The position numbers and the translations under genes were made by a program. The notes under the pieces are model-generated. The model was not told where the DNA came from. It was given only the letters and a program-made list of their open reading frames with translations, and did no database searches. From the NCBI RefSeq assembly GCF_026626705.1, contig NZ_JAPNKC010000001.1, positions 10,626,001 through 10,690,000 of the forward strand: 64,000 nucleotides of DNA. The letters run 5' to 3'. This stretch comes from Pyxidicoccus sp. MSG2. Lineage in GTDB: Bacteria; Myxococcota; Myxococcia; Myxococcales; Myxococcaceae. Shown here in pieces: positions 27,901 to 36,700 of this stretch (position 1 is the stretch's first letter; each line of letters starts with the position of its first letter).

Positions 27901-29772
27901 GCGGCGTACCGCACCGACACCGTGTACCTCGCGCTCCTCCGCGAGGCCGTGCTCCGGCTGGCCGCGTCCCGGCCCGGGCCTTTGCGCATCCTGGAGCTCG
28001 GAGGAGGGCAGGGCCTGCTGACGTGGCCGCTCGCCTCCGAGCTGAAGCCACTCCAGGACCGTGTCTCGTACCACTTCACGGACCTCGGGAAGGTCTTCGT
28101 CGATGACGCCCGCCGTGAGGCCGCGCGCCAGGGGCTCGATGGGCTGATGCGCTTTGGCGTGCTCGACATCACGAAGGACCCGGTGGCACAGGGCTACGAG
28201 GCACACGGCTTCGACCTCGTCGTCGCGTTCAACGTCCTCCACGCCGTGCGCCATGTCCCCGAGGCACTCCAGCACGTGGAGCGGTTGCTCGCGCCCGGAG
28301 GGACGCTGGGGCTCGTGGAAGCAACCCGCTTCGGCCGCTGGGACATGCTCACCTGGGGCCTCGCGGAGGGCTTCTGGTACTACGAGGATGGACTGCGCAA
28401 GGACTCGCCGCTCCTGACGCTGGACGGGTGGGAGGCGGCCTTGCGACAGGCCCGCTTCGAGCAGGTGGAAGCCCATCCCCTCGCGCAGGACGCGCGTGCG
28501 CGGGTGGACCACGGGCTCATCCTGGGCCGGCGCGCGGCCTCCGTGACAGCACACGTCGCGCCGGCGCGAGTCAGCCCCGCGCCCGCAGTGGGTGACACCG
28601 CCTCACGTCATCCACGGCCCGACCTGCGAACGCCCTACGTGGCCCCGCGGACCGACCTGGAGCGCCGGCTCGCGGTCCTCTGCGAGGAACTCTTCGGTGT
28701 CGCACCCATCGGGCTCCACGACGACTTCTTCGAGCTCGGCGCTGACTCACTGGTGATGCTGCGGCTCTCGGACCGAATCCAGCAGGTGTTGGGGCTGGAG
28801 GTCCCCCAACACGCCGTGTTCCGAGGCGTCACCCTCCAGCGCCTGGCGCACACGCTGTCGCCAGTGGACACGCCTGCCGCCGCGACCGGACCGGCTCCGG
28901 TGTCCGCCCACGCGTCGGTGCTGGTGCCCCTCCAGTCCGGCGGGACGAAGCCGCCGCTCTTCTTCGTCCACCCCGCGGCGGGAGTGGTCTTCCCGTACAT
29001 CGGGCTCGCGCGTGCGCTGGGGCCCGAGCAGCCCTTCTACGCCCTCCAGGCGCACGGGCTGGATGGGCTTGCCCCGCCGGACCGGAGCGTGGAGGACATG
29101 GCCCGGCGCTACGTCGACGCCATCCGGAGCATCGCCCCGCGAGGTCCCTACCACCTGGGCGGCTTCTCGTTCGGGGGCCTCGTCGTGTTCGAGATGGCCC
29201 AGCAGCTCGTCAGGATGGGTGAAGAGGTCCGCATGCTCGCCATCGTGGACGAGCCCGCCCCCGTTGCCGGCTACCGGCCTTCGCCCGCGGTCATGGCCCG
29301 GCTCCTGGCCACGGGGATTGCCCGCTCCATCTGGCCGCACCTGCACGACTACCTCTACCTCTGGACCACCTCGCGCGATGGGGCGGAATCGGCCGGACCC
29401 GGCCGGCCTCCTGGCTTCAACTGGCTGGAGTCCTTCCTCGCGCGCTCGACCATGGCCAACTTCGTGCCCAGGGAGTCGCGACTGCTCGCGCTCCGGCAGC
29501 CCGCCATGCTCCCGATGTTCCGGCTCTTCAAGCATCACCTCCAGCAGACGCTCGACTACTCACCGCGCACCTATCCCTCGCGCGTGACGCTGTTCAAGGC
29601 CACGGAGATGCCCGGCCGGAATGGTGGAGACCCGACCCAGGGCTGGAGCCAGCTCGCGGCGGGCGGCGTGGACGTGCACCGGATTCCCGGCGAGCACCTC
29701 ACGCTGCTCCGGCAGCCGCATGTCCAGGTGCTCGCGTCGAAGCTCCAGGCCTGCCTCGCCGAGGCGAAGTAG
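24997..29772 (+). CDS. PKS: KS - degenerate AT - MT - ACP - thioesterase
   Basis: 1591 residues. KS (5-430) is intact: Cys in QSACSTSLV near 181, His in VEAHGTGTPLGD and in KGNIGHLN. The acyltransferase (from FLFPGAGGHVPGMG near 538) is broken: the nucleophile motif GHSxGE reads GRGVGE near 624, and the segment that normally holds the catalytic His (HAFHS) is missing between GRLMQAL and LTERVRGMQ. A SAM-dependent methyltransferase follows (LELGGGQG near 998), then ACP (ELGADSLVML near 1245) and a type I thioesterase with Ser in GFSFGG near 1390 and His in GEHLTLL near 1566. This is the terminal, releasing module of the line. ATG 24997, with AAGGG 6 nt upstream, is preferred to TTG 24991. A separate AT would be needed to load the ACP. 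Confidence 0.94.
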   Translation: MQVTSTGLTDGVAIVGMSGRFPGASSIEAFWKNLCEGKESIARFTPEELVAAGEDPARLTSPRYVRARAVLGDVGQFEPEFFGMSPREAELTDPQHRLFLEGAWEALERAGYDPSRYPGTIGVYAGCGPDGYLLHHLRGLSEASGGMNGLGTLLGNEKDYLTTRVSYKLDLRGPAITVQSACSTSLVAVQLACQALLNFQCDMALAGGVSIAFPLNHGYPYQEGHIGSPDGHCRAFDADAGGTVPGDGVGVVVLKRAADALADGDHIHALILGAAVNNDGAHKAGYTAPGVTGQAEVIAMAQALANVPARSIGYVEAHGTGTPLGDSIELAALTQAFRHGTEERGFCAIGSLKGNIGHLNTAAGVAGLIKATLAVEHGMLPPSLHFRAPNPALQLERSPFFVNASLRPWGTEVGPRRAGVSAFGFGGTNAHAVLEEAPPTSSDVPVRPWQLLVLSARTRAALDAQAARLADHLEKAPGLDAASLADTAYTLQVGRKAFTHRLALVCRDATDAVAVLRDADSPRRLHHAVEATEERSTAFLFPGAGGHVPGMGAELYRFEPVFREHVERCAELLHARYGFDVRPAMFGESAPLSGHAQPALFVFEHALARLWMAWGVRPGAVLGRGVGEYVALCLAGVLSLEDALELVTERGRLMQALLAGEPRTAASLALTERVRGMQRKPPALPCLSSVTGTWWTERAIAEPSFFAHLDEEPTRFADALSQLAETPGSILLEVGSKPWPEGEGMALAQELGRLWASGVEIDWAAVHVGERRLRRPLPTYPFERRTCWIDPPRVGAGIASPPRPERSLAEAEATLRSTLAPPSLDAHPGLVSGLDALCTAHVCAYLRSRGVDMRVGARHEVDALAGTLGILPRFRRLLQAMLRMMAEDGIVRVEGSTIVFLKDADPVPEPSVLRAELERRHPAFTGLFAFLEHCTSHYAVALSGQREAISVLYPGGSSEVIDRFERDTAAYRTDTVYLALLREAVLRLAASRPGPLRILELGGGQGLLTWPLASELKPLQDRVSYHFTDLGKVFVDDARREAARQGLDGLMRFGVLDITKDPVAQGYEAHGFDLVVAFNVLHAVRHVPEALQHVERLLAPGGTLGLVEATRFGRWDMLTWGLAEGFWYYEDGLRKDSPLLTLDGWEAALRQARFEQVEAHPLAQDARARVDHGLILGRRAASVTAHVAPARVSPAPAVGDTASRHPRPDLRTPYVAPRTDLERRLAVLCEELFGVAPIGLHDDFFELGADSLVMLRLSDRIQQVLGLEVPQHAVFRGVTLQRLAHTLSPVDTPAAATGPAPVSAHASVLVPLQSGGTKPPLFFVHPAAGVVFPYIGLARALGPEQPFYALQAHGLDGLAPPDRSVEDMARRYVDAIRSIAPRGPYHLGGFSFGGLVVFEMAQQLVRMGEEVRMLAIVDEPAPVAGYRPSPAVMARLLATGIARSIWPHLHDYLYLWTTSRDGAESAGPGRPPGFNWLESFLARSTMANFVPRESRLLALRQPAMLPMFRLFKHHLQQTLDYSPRTYPSRVTLFKATEMPGRNGGDPTQGWSQLAAGGVDVHRIPGEHLTLLRQPHVQVLASKLQACLAEAK

Positions 29773-29844
29773 CCCTTGCCGATGAAGCGCCTCATCGACG
29801 CGGGCATGACGGCGACAGCGCTCCAGCAGGGTCTTCCCCGCCGC

Positions 29845-29878
29845 CCGCCGAGCTTGCGCTGGCGGCCCGGGCTGCCGC
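29845..29878. terminator. GC-rich hairpins between convergent genes
   Basis: The 112-base space between the thioesterase stop and the stop of the opposite nitroreductase gene contains overlapping stems: CCGCC (29845-29849) with GGCGG (29861-29865), and GCGGC (29862-29866) with GCCGC (29874-29878). A weaker stem CGATGA/TCATCG lies at 29780-29797. No U-tract follows either one, so intrinsic termination is doubtful; a GC stem alone could still protect 3' ends. Confidence 0.25.
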
Positions 29879-29884
29879 GGGCCC

Positions 29885-31003
29885 CTATCCGCCTTCATTC
29901 ACGGTGAGGACTTCCTGGAGCGTGCGGCGCGGTGCGCGCTGGTGGGGCGGGAGCGGCGGAGAGCGTCCCGTGCGGAGCATCCACACGGGTAGCTCCGTGA
30001 GCGGGGCTCCGAACCCTCGCGCGATGAGCTCCGGTCCCCCTCGCAGCAGCGCGACATATTCGGGGCGGGCCGTCGAAGGCAGGCTGTCCGTCACCGCGTT
30101 GTAGGCCAGCAGGGCCGGGCTCGTGAGCGGCTGGACGCCGAAGCCCGCCTGATTGAGGCGCAGCCACGCCCGCAGGCCCAGCCCGCCCGAGGCGACCAGG
30201 TCCTCCCGGCGGGTGGAGCGCACCGTCAGGCACACGAGCGCGGCCGAGGAGCGGAGCTGCATCGTGAGCCAGCGCTTCGCGACCACGCCCAGGGCACGGC
30301 CGGCGAGCTCCCCGCCCAGCAACGGTGAGCGCGACAGACTCAACAGTCGGGAATCCGGGATATCGAAGCCAAAGGTGTTCCAGGGCATGCCGTCCCGCGT
30401 GCGCTCCAATTCGTCACGGGACAGCCGCATCCAGCGCATCACATCGCGAAGCGAGTCTTCGTGACGCCACACGTAGGACTCGGCCTCGGTGAGGTAGTCG
30501 AGCAGCTCCTTCGAGAAACGAGCGGAGACGTGCAGCCCGCAGCCCGGGAAGTCCCCTGCGTCGCCCCTGAGCACGTCGAACACGGAATGGGTGGAGGAGC
30601 CGCCCTGGAACAGCCGCCTGTCCGTCCCGCGCGTGGCCAGCACCGGAACCAGCGGGTGGACCTCCCGTGCGCTCGCGCTGAAGCCCAGCGTCGCCCAGAC
30701 GGTCCCCGGCCCGTCCCCGAGCGACAGCGTCGGCCAGGCCAGGAGTCCCTCAGCGGTGGCCGCGATGGCGATGGACTCGAGGACACAGCCGAGCGTCACG
30801 TACGTGGCGTGCTCGTTGCGATTCAGCACGTGCCTCGAGCGCTCCGCGTCGTGCCGCACCGAGAGGACGGTGCCATCCCAGGAGAAGCTCCAGGGCTGGC
30901 AGTTCTCCGTGCTCGGCGCCTGGATGGCGGCGAGCACGATGCGCTCGAGCGCGGCGCGTGGAACGCGGCACGGCACGACGGTGGCGGCCGACGTGTGGCT
31001 CAT
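29885..31003 (-). CDS. Nitroreductase-like flavoprotein (Acg-type)
   Basis: 372 residues. The N-terminal AAIQAPSTENCQPWSFSW is the FMN-contact motif of the nitroreductase superfamily, and the tandem-domain length and divergent C-terminal half (LRLNQAGFGVQPLTSPALLAYN) fit the Acg-like or thiazole-oxidase-like branch rather than a simple nitroreductase of about 200 residues. It could oxidise or reduce an intermediate with FMN; members of this superfamily in biosynthetic clusters oxidise azolines or remove hydrogens. It follows the patatin gene by 9 nt and is probably its operon partner. The reaction is not predictable. Confidence 0.7.
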   Translation of the reverse strand: MSHTSAATVVPCRVPRAALERIVLAAIQAPSTENCQPWSFSWDGTVLSVRHDAERSRHVLNRNEHATYVTLGCVLESIAIAATAEGLLAWPTLSLGDGPGTVWATLGFSASAREVHPLVPVLATRGTDRRLFQGGSSTHSVFDVLRGDAGDFPGCGLHVSARFSKELLDYLTEAESYVWRHEDSLRDVMRWMRLSRDELERTRDGMPWNTFGFDIPDSRLLSLSRSPLLGGELAGRALGVVAKRWLTMQLRSSAALVCLTVRSTRREDLVASGGLGLRAWLRLNQAGFGVQPLTSPALLAYNAVTDSLPSTARPEYVALLRGGPELIARGFGAPLTELPVWMLRTGRSPPLPPHQRAPRRTLQEVLTVNEGG

Positions 31004-31012
31004 CGCGCGGCT

Positions 31013-32221
31013 TCAGCCCTCCGCGGCGATGCGGAGGTCGGGCTTCGCGCCCACGAGGGGCGCTTGCATCCATTCCTTCCGGGCCCAGTCGACGAGGTGT
31101 CGGAAGCCGGGGCCTTCACGGAGCCGCAAGGCTTCCTTGTCCATCGTGTCGAGCAGGTTCTGGGTGTCACCGAAGAGGAGCTGGAGCAGGAGGTGCAGCT
31201 GGTCGATGCCGGGCGCGTAGCGGCAGTACTGGTCCGGGTGGAGCAGATCGCTGCACTGGAGCGCGACGGTGTCCATCGCGTTCTGGAACCAGGCGTAGAG
31301 CCCCAGGTCGATGAGGTTGAACTCGTAGTTGAGCAGCCACTGGAGCCAGCCCCAGTCCAGGCTCTTCACATGCCTGCCCTTGGGCACCAGCTTGGAGAGC
31401 GCCTTCAGGATGAGCATGCCCGTCGGGCGGGGGATGTGGACCTGCTCCATGCCCCCATTCAGCGGGCCGTCCCGCTTCGACTCCCGCCGGGTCACCGTCG
31501 AGCCCAGCGATGCCACGACCACGGTCTCGATGGGGTGCCCTCCGATGTGATGCCGGAGCCGGGGGACTCCGTGGTTCAGGCAGAGCGAATTCACCGCGGC
31601 CGCGACGGCGGACATGGAGGGGTTGTTCGTGGCCAGCGACCCATCGAGATAGTAGCTGCGCTCCTTCGGGTGCCCCGGGCCGAAGAAGCCCGGGAGCGGG
31701 AGCATCAGGGGCATGGCGGAGCTGGCCAGCGCGAGCTCGGAGAGCAGGAACTCCGGAGCGGCGGCCGTCGGCCCGAAGTTCTGGAAGATCTGCGGGCGCT
31801 TCTCCGTCATGTTGAAGCTCGCGATCACCACCTTCACGTCGCTCTTCGTCAGGTCCCTGAGCGTCTCATTGCCGAAGCGCTGCTCCACGAGCTTCTGGAA
31901 CTTGGTTTCGGTGGAGAACAGGCCGGGGGAGAGCAGGGGAGAGATGCCGATGGTGGCCATGAGCGTGCCCCACAGCGATGCGTGCAGCGAGGCGGCCATC
32001 TCGTTGCTGAACTCGATGGCGTCGTCGATGGCGGCCAGCGGCTTCATGCGATTGGGGCCATGCAGCCTGGAGGCGAGGTAGACCCCCAGCAGCGTCCCGT
32101 CCGAGGCGCCCGCGAACAGCTCCGCCCGCTCCAGGAACCCGGGCACTTCCAGCTCCAGGTACTTCAGCATGCGGATCTGGAGCGAGGTGCTGGCCGCACC
32201 GTCAAACGACAGGATGTTCAT
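31013..32221 (-). CDS. Patatin-like phospholipase/acyl hydrolase
   Basis: 402 residues. The oxyanion-loop motif SFDGAAS near residue 5-11, the nucleophile elbow GASDG (Ser40) and the catalytic Asp in YYLDGS (Asp193, where the family usually has DGG or DGA) define a Ser-Asp dyad hydrolase of the patatin family. No signal peptide is visible, so it acts in the cytoplasm or is delivered otherwise. ATG 32221 has AGGGGA 7 nt upstream; the frame is open to 32251 without support. Patatins act on acyl esters of lipids; in a biosynthetic neighbourhood it might act on an acylated product, but self-standing bacterial patatins also have toxin and lipid-remodelling roles. Confidence 0.85.
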   Translation of the reverse strand: MNILSFDGAASTSLQIRMLKYLELEVPGFLERAELFAGASDGTLLGVYLASRLHGPNRMKPLAAIDDAIEFSNEMAASLHASLWGTLMATIGISPLLSPGLFSTETKFQKLVEQRFGNETLRDLTKSDVKVVIASFNMTEKRPQIFQNFGPTAAAPEFLLSELALASSAMPLMLPLPGFFGPGHPKERSYYLDGSLATNNPSMSAVAAAVNSLCLNHGVPRLRHHIGGHPIETVVVASLGSTVTRRESKRDGPLNGGMEQVHIPRPTGMLILKALSKLVPKGRHVKSLDWGWLQWLLNYEFNLIDLGLYAWFQNAMDTVALQCSDLLHPDQYCRYAPGIDQLHLLLQLLFGDTQNLLDTMDKEALRLREGPGFRHLVDWARKEWMQAPLVGAKPDLRIAAEG

Positions 32222-32434
32222 GATGGTTCCCCTGGCCGATGGGCGCAGCACCGCTGGCCGCTTTTGGCGCGGCGCACATTGTCGTCCGCGTGGGGTTGTA
32301 AACGCAACGCCACACGGTCCGGCCTGTTGGGTTGGAACGCGGGAAGCGTCCCGGTGCTCACGTGGAAGTCATGGGTCCGGGTGGGTATGCTCGGCCGCGC
32401 CTCACCGTGCCTTCACGCCTGCCCCTGGTCTCCG
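32222..32434. promoter_or_regulatory. Divergent intergenic region between patatin and P450 genes
   Basis: 213 bases separate the divergent starts. It must contain the promoter of the patatin/nitroreductase pair and probably that of the P450. A short stem GTTG-TAAACG-CAAC is visible near 32302-32315 in the only AT-richer part. No clear -35/-10 pair seen; in-frame starts upstream of the P450 ATG exist but lack homology. Confidence 0.3.
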
Positions 32435-33667
32435 ATGGCTCAGAATCCCTCCGATGCGAGCGCGGTCGAGTTCAATCCCTTCCTCCCGGCCCAGCTCGAG
32501 GATCCGTACCCCACCTACGCGAAGGCGCGCAGGGATGCGCCCGTGTTCTTCAGCCCGATGTTCCACGCGTGGATCGTGAGCCGGTACGAGGACTGCACCG
32601 AGGCCGCGAAGGACACGGAGCGGTTCTCCAACAAGGTCGCCCTGGTCGAGCTCCCGCCCGAGGTGAAGGCGCTGCTGCCCATCCCGAACGAGGCGCCCGG
32701 GCTCGTGAACAACGATCCTCCGTCCCATACCCGGCTGCGGGCCCTGGTCGGCCGGATGTTCGCGCCCCAGCGCGTGGCGAAGCTGGAACCGCACATCCGC
32801 CAGGTCGCGAACTCCCTCGTGGATGGCTTCGCGCGCGAGGGCCGCGCCGACATCATGGCGCGCTTCGCCTACGAGCTGCCGCTGAGCATCATCGTCGGGC
32901 TGTGTGGCGCGCCGCTCGAGGACCGCCATCAAATCAAGCGCTGGTCCGATGCGTGGCTCACGCTCAACACGCCGGGGCTGCCGCTGGAGCAGCAGTTGCT
33001 CTGTGCCCAGGGGGCCGCCGCGCTCTACCACTACGTCGCCGCGCTCATGGCGCAGCGCCGGAAGGAGCCCCAGGATGACGCGCTGAGCGCGCTGCTCTCC
33101 GCGGGAACGGAGGGCGAGGTCCAGCCCAGCGAGCAGGAGACCATCAGCACCGCCATGCAGTTGTTCTTCGCCGGCCACGAGACTGTCACCGGCGCCATCT
33201 GCAACACGCTGCTGCATCTGCTTCGCCACCCGGAGCAGCTCCAGGCCTGCCTGCGGGAGCCCGCGCTCCTCCCCCAGGCCGTCGAGGAGGGGCTGCGCTT
33301 CGACACCTCGAACCCGGCGATGTTCCGCACCGCGGCGGCGGACGTGGAGCTGGGCGGCGTCCGCATCCCCAAGGGGGCCCGGGTGGTGCTGCTCTTCGGC
33401 TCGGCCAACCGGGATGAGACGCAGTTCGAGCGGCCGGACACCTTCGACATCCACCGGAGCAATGCGAGCCAGCACCTCACGTTCGGCCGCGGCCCTCACT
33501 TCTGCATCGGCGCCTCGCTCGCACGGCTCGAGATTCGCATCGCCCTCGAGACGCTGTTCGCACGGCTGCCGAACCTCCGGCTCCCCCCGTCTCCAGAGCT
33601 GACCTTCACCACCAACCTCGTCCTCCGGTGGCTCAAGCACCTGACCGTCGAGTGGGATCCGGCGTGA
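32435..33667 (+). CDS. Cytochrome P450 (CYP107/105-like class)
   Basis: 410 residues, the usual size for soluble bacterial P450s. Motifs: I-helix FFAGHETVTGAI, K-helix ExxR in EEGLRFDTSN, and the haem loop FGRGPHFCIGASLARLE with the Cys ligand near residue 357. ATG 32435 is the start that gives the expected N-terminus (NPFLPAQLEDPYPTYAKAR); no Shine-Dalgarno sequence is evident. It differs clearly from the P450 at 5129, which is longer and has another core. It stands just downstream of the NRPS-PKS region and may hydroxylate or couple its product, though the intervening genes are on the other strand, so the link is only by position. Confidence 0.94.
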   Translation: MAQNPSDASAVEFNPFLPAQLEDPYPTYAKARRDAPVFFSPMFHAWIVSRYEDCTEAAKDTERFSNKVALVELPPEVKALLPIPNEAPGLVNNDPPSHTRLRALVGRMFAPQRVAKLEPHIRQVANSLVDGFAREGRADIMARFAYELPLSIIVGLCGAPLEDRHQIKRWSDAWLTLNTPGLPLEQQLLCAQGAAALYHYVAALMAQRRKEPQDDALSALLSAGTEGEVQPSEQETISTAMQLFFAGHETVTGAICNTLLHLLRHPEQLQACLREPALLPQAVEEGLRFDTSNPAMFRTAAADVELGGVRIPKGARVVLLFGSANRDETQFERPDTFDIHRSNASQHLTFGRGPHFCIGASLARLEIRIALETLFARLPNLRLPPSPELTFTTNLVLRWLKHLTVEWDPA

Positions 33668-33731
33668 ACCACGGGTAGCATCCCGGGCGCTCGCGGACGG
33701 GTGGGCCAATGAGCGAAAGCAGGCGATCACA

Positions 33732-36700
33732 ATGCATGTCATCCCGGGTTTCACGGTGGCGGAGGTGCTGGCCGAGGACAGCACGGTGCTCTTGCGTGCA
33801 AAGAGGAGCGACGGGCAGTCGGTGCTCCTGCGCCACTTCGCCAAGGAGTACCCCAGCCCCGAGGAACTCGCCCGCCTCGGCTACGGCAACGAGCTGACGA
33901 GCGGGCTCCAGCTCCCGGGGGTCGTCAAGTCCCTGGGGCTCACCCGCGAGGGTGGCCGCTACGTGCTCGTCCTGGAGGACTCAGGCGGCTCACCGCTCAC
34001 CAGCCTCCTCGCCGAGGGGCCGATGGAGCCCCTGGAGGCCATTGGCATCATCACCCAGATATCCCGAACGCTCGGCGAGCTGCATCGCAATCGCGTCATC
34101 CACAAGAGCATCCAGCCGGCGCACATCCTGTACAACCGGCGGACGGGAGAAGCGAAGCTCACCCACTTCGACTTCGCCTCGCGGCTGGACCGGGAGACGC
34201 AGGTCCTGAGGAGCATCCACCGCCTCGAAGGCCACCTGGCCTACATCTCGCCCGAGCAGACGGGGCGGATGAACCGCGCGGTCGACTACCGCTCCGACCT
34301 CTACTCCCTGGGAGTCACCCTCTACCAGCTCCTCACCGGGCGGCCTCCCTTCGAGGCCACCGACCCCGTCTCGCTCGTGCACGGGCACATCGCCGTCGAG
34401 CCCACGCCGCCGCATGCGCTCCGCCCGCAGGTGCCCCCCGCGCTGTCGGACATCGTCCTCAAGCTCCTGGCCAAGCGCGCGGAGGACCGGTACCAGAGCG
34501 CCTATGGCCTGACGGAGGACCTGAAGGAGTGCGCGGACCGGCTGCGGGTGGAGGACTCACTCGACGGCTTCGTTCCCGGCCGGCACGACGTCTCGGCGAC
34601 CTTCCGCATCCCCGAGAAGCTCTATGGCCGCGATGCCGAGAAGGCGGTGCTCATCGGCGCCTTCGAGCGCGCCAGCCACGGTGCCGCCACCATCGTGCTG
34701 GTGAGTGGCTACTCCGGCGTCGGCAAGTCGGCGCTGGTCAGCGAAATCCACAAGCCCATCGTCGCGCGCCGCGGCTACTACAGCTCCGGCAAGTTCGACA
34801 AACATCGCAACGAGCCCTACGGCGCGTTCATCCAGGCCTTCCGGGAGCTCATCCGGCAGATTCTCGGGGAGGACGCACGCACGGTCGACCGGTGGAGGGA
34901 CCGCATCCGCGAGGCGCTCGGGCCCAACGGGCGCGTCGTGACGGACGTCGTCCCCGAGGTCGCCCTCATCGTGGGGCCGCAGCCTCCCGTGCCGGACCTC
35001 GGGCCGTCCGAGGCGGAGAACCGCTTCAACATCGTCTTCCAGCAGTTCGTCCGCGTCTTCGCCCGCGAGGAGCACCCGCTGGCGCTCTTCCTGGACGACC
35101 TCCAGTGGGCCGACTCCGCGTCACTCAGCCTGCTGTCCCGGCTGCTGCATGACACGGGCAGCCGCAACCTGTTCTTCGTCGGGGCCTACCGGGACAACGA
35201 GGTCTTCGAGTCCCACCCGCTGATGGTGGTGCTCGACGGCCTGCGCAAGCGCGGGAGCGTGGGGGGGGAAATCGCGCTCAAGCCGCTCGGGCTGGAGCAC
35301 GTCCGGCAGCTCATCGTCGACACGCTCGGCGGCGACGGAGAGCCGCAGGTGGACGAGCTCGCGGCGCTGGTCTTCAACAAGACGGAGGGCAACCCGTTCT
35401 TCGTGAACCAGTTCCTGACCTCGCTCCACGCGCGCGAGCTGGTGACCTTCGAGTCGGAAACGGGGCGCTGGCGCTGGAGCCTCGAGCGCATCCGTAAGGA
35501 GGGCATCACCGACAACGTCGCGGTGCTGATGGCCGAGAAGATTCGCGCGCTGGCCGAGCCCTCGCAGCGGGTGGTGGAGCTGGCCGCCTGCATCGGCAGC
35601 ACCTTCGCGCTGGACACGCTCGCCACCGTGAGCCGGCTTCCGGCGCAGGTGGTGGCCGCGGAGCTGTGGCCGGCGCTCGAGCAAGGGCTCCTGGTGCCCA
35701 TCGGTGACGCGTACAAGTACGTGGCCCCGCTGCGCGACGACGCGCACGGCCCCGCCACCGGACGCGCGGCCGTCTACTCGTTCCTGCACGACCGGGTGCA
35801 GGAAGCGGCGTACTCGCTCATCGACCCCTCGGCGAGGAAGGCCGTGCACCTGCGCGTCGGGCGGCTCCTGATGGAGCACACCCCGAAGGAGGAGCTCGAC
35901 AAGCGCGTCTTCGAAATCGTCGACCACCTGCTGGTGGCCTCGGAGTTGCTCGAGACGCGCGAGGAGCGACTCCAGGTGGCGCAGCTCGGCCTGCTCGCGG
36001 GGACGCGGGCCCGGGCCTCGGCGGCGTATGCGTCCGGCCTCCGCTACCTGGAGGCCAGCATCGGGCTGCTGCCGGAGGATGGCTGGGAGCGGGAGCGCGA
36101 GCTCGTGCATTCCCTCCACCGCCAGCGGGCGGAGTGCTTCTACCTGCTGGGCCAGTTCGATGCCGCCGAGGCGGACTTCGAGCGCCTCCTGGCCCATGCG
36201 CGGACCCAGCTCCAGAAGAGCGAGCTCCACAGCCTGCGGGCGGCGCTGCTCATCAGCCGGGGGGCCTTCATGGCCGCGGCCCAGGCCGGGCGCGAGGCGC
36301 TGCTCGCCGCCGGCATCGAGATTCCCACCTCGGGCTACGAGGCGGCCTTCGTCGCGGAGCTGGGCGTCGTGGGCGGGCTGCTCCAGGCGAAGCTCGCGGG
36401 CCGTCCCGTGAGCAGCGTGCAGGACTTCGAGGAAGCGCGTGAGCCGGAGCACCGGGCACGCATCCTGCTCGTGTCGCGGGCCACCATGTACGCGGGAGAC
36501 AACCTCGCGTTGTATGGCCTGCTCGCGGCCATCGTCGTCCGGCTCTCCCTGGAGCATGGCAACGCGGCCGGTTCCTCCATCGGCTACGCCACCTACGGGA
36601 TGCTGCACGGAGGGATGACCGGCGACCAGGCGACGGCCTACGAGCTGGGCCGCGTGGCCCTCGTCCTGGCGGAGCGGTTCGACGAGGCGAGCACGCGCGC

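Noticed and set aside
30461..32434. Long upstream extension of the second P450
   Set aside because: It runs antisense through the patatin and nitroreductase genes; P450 homology begins only at 32435.
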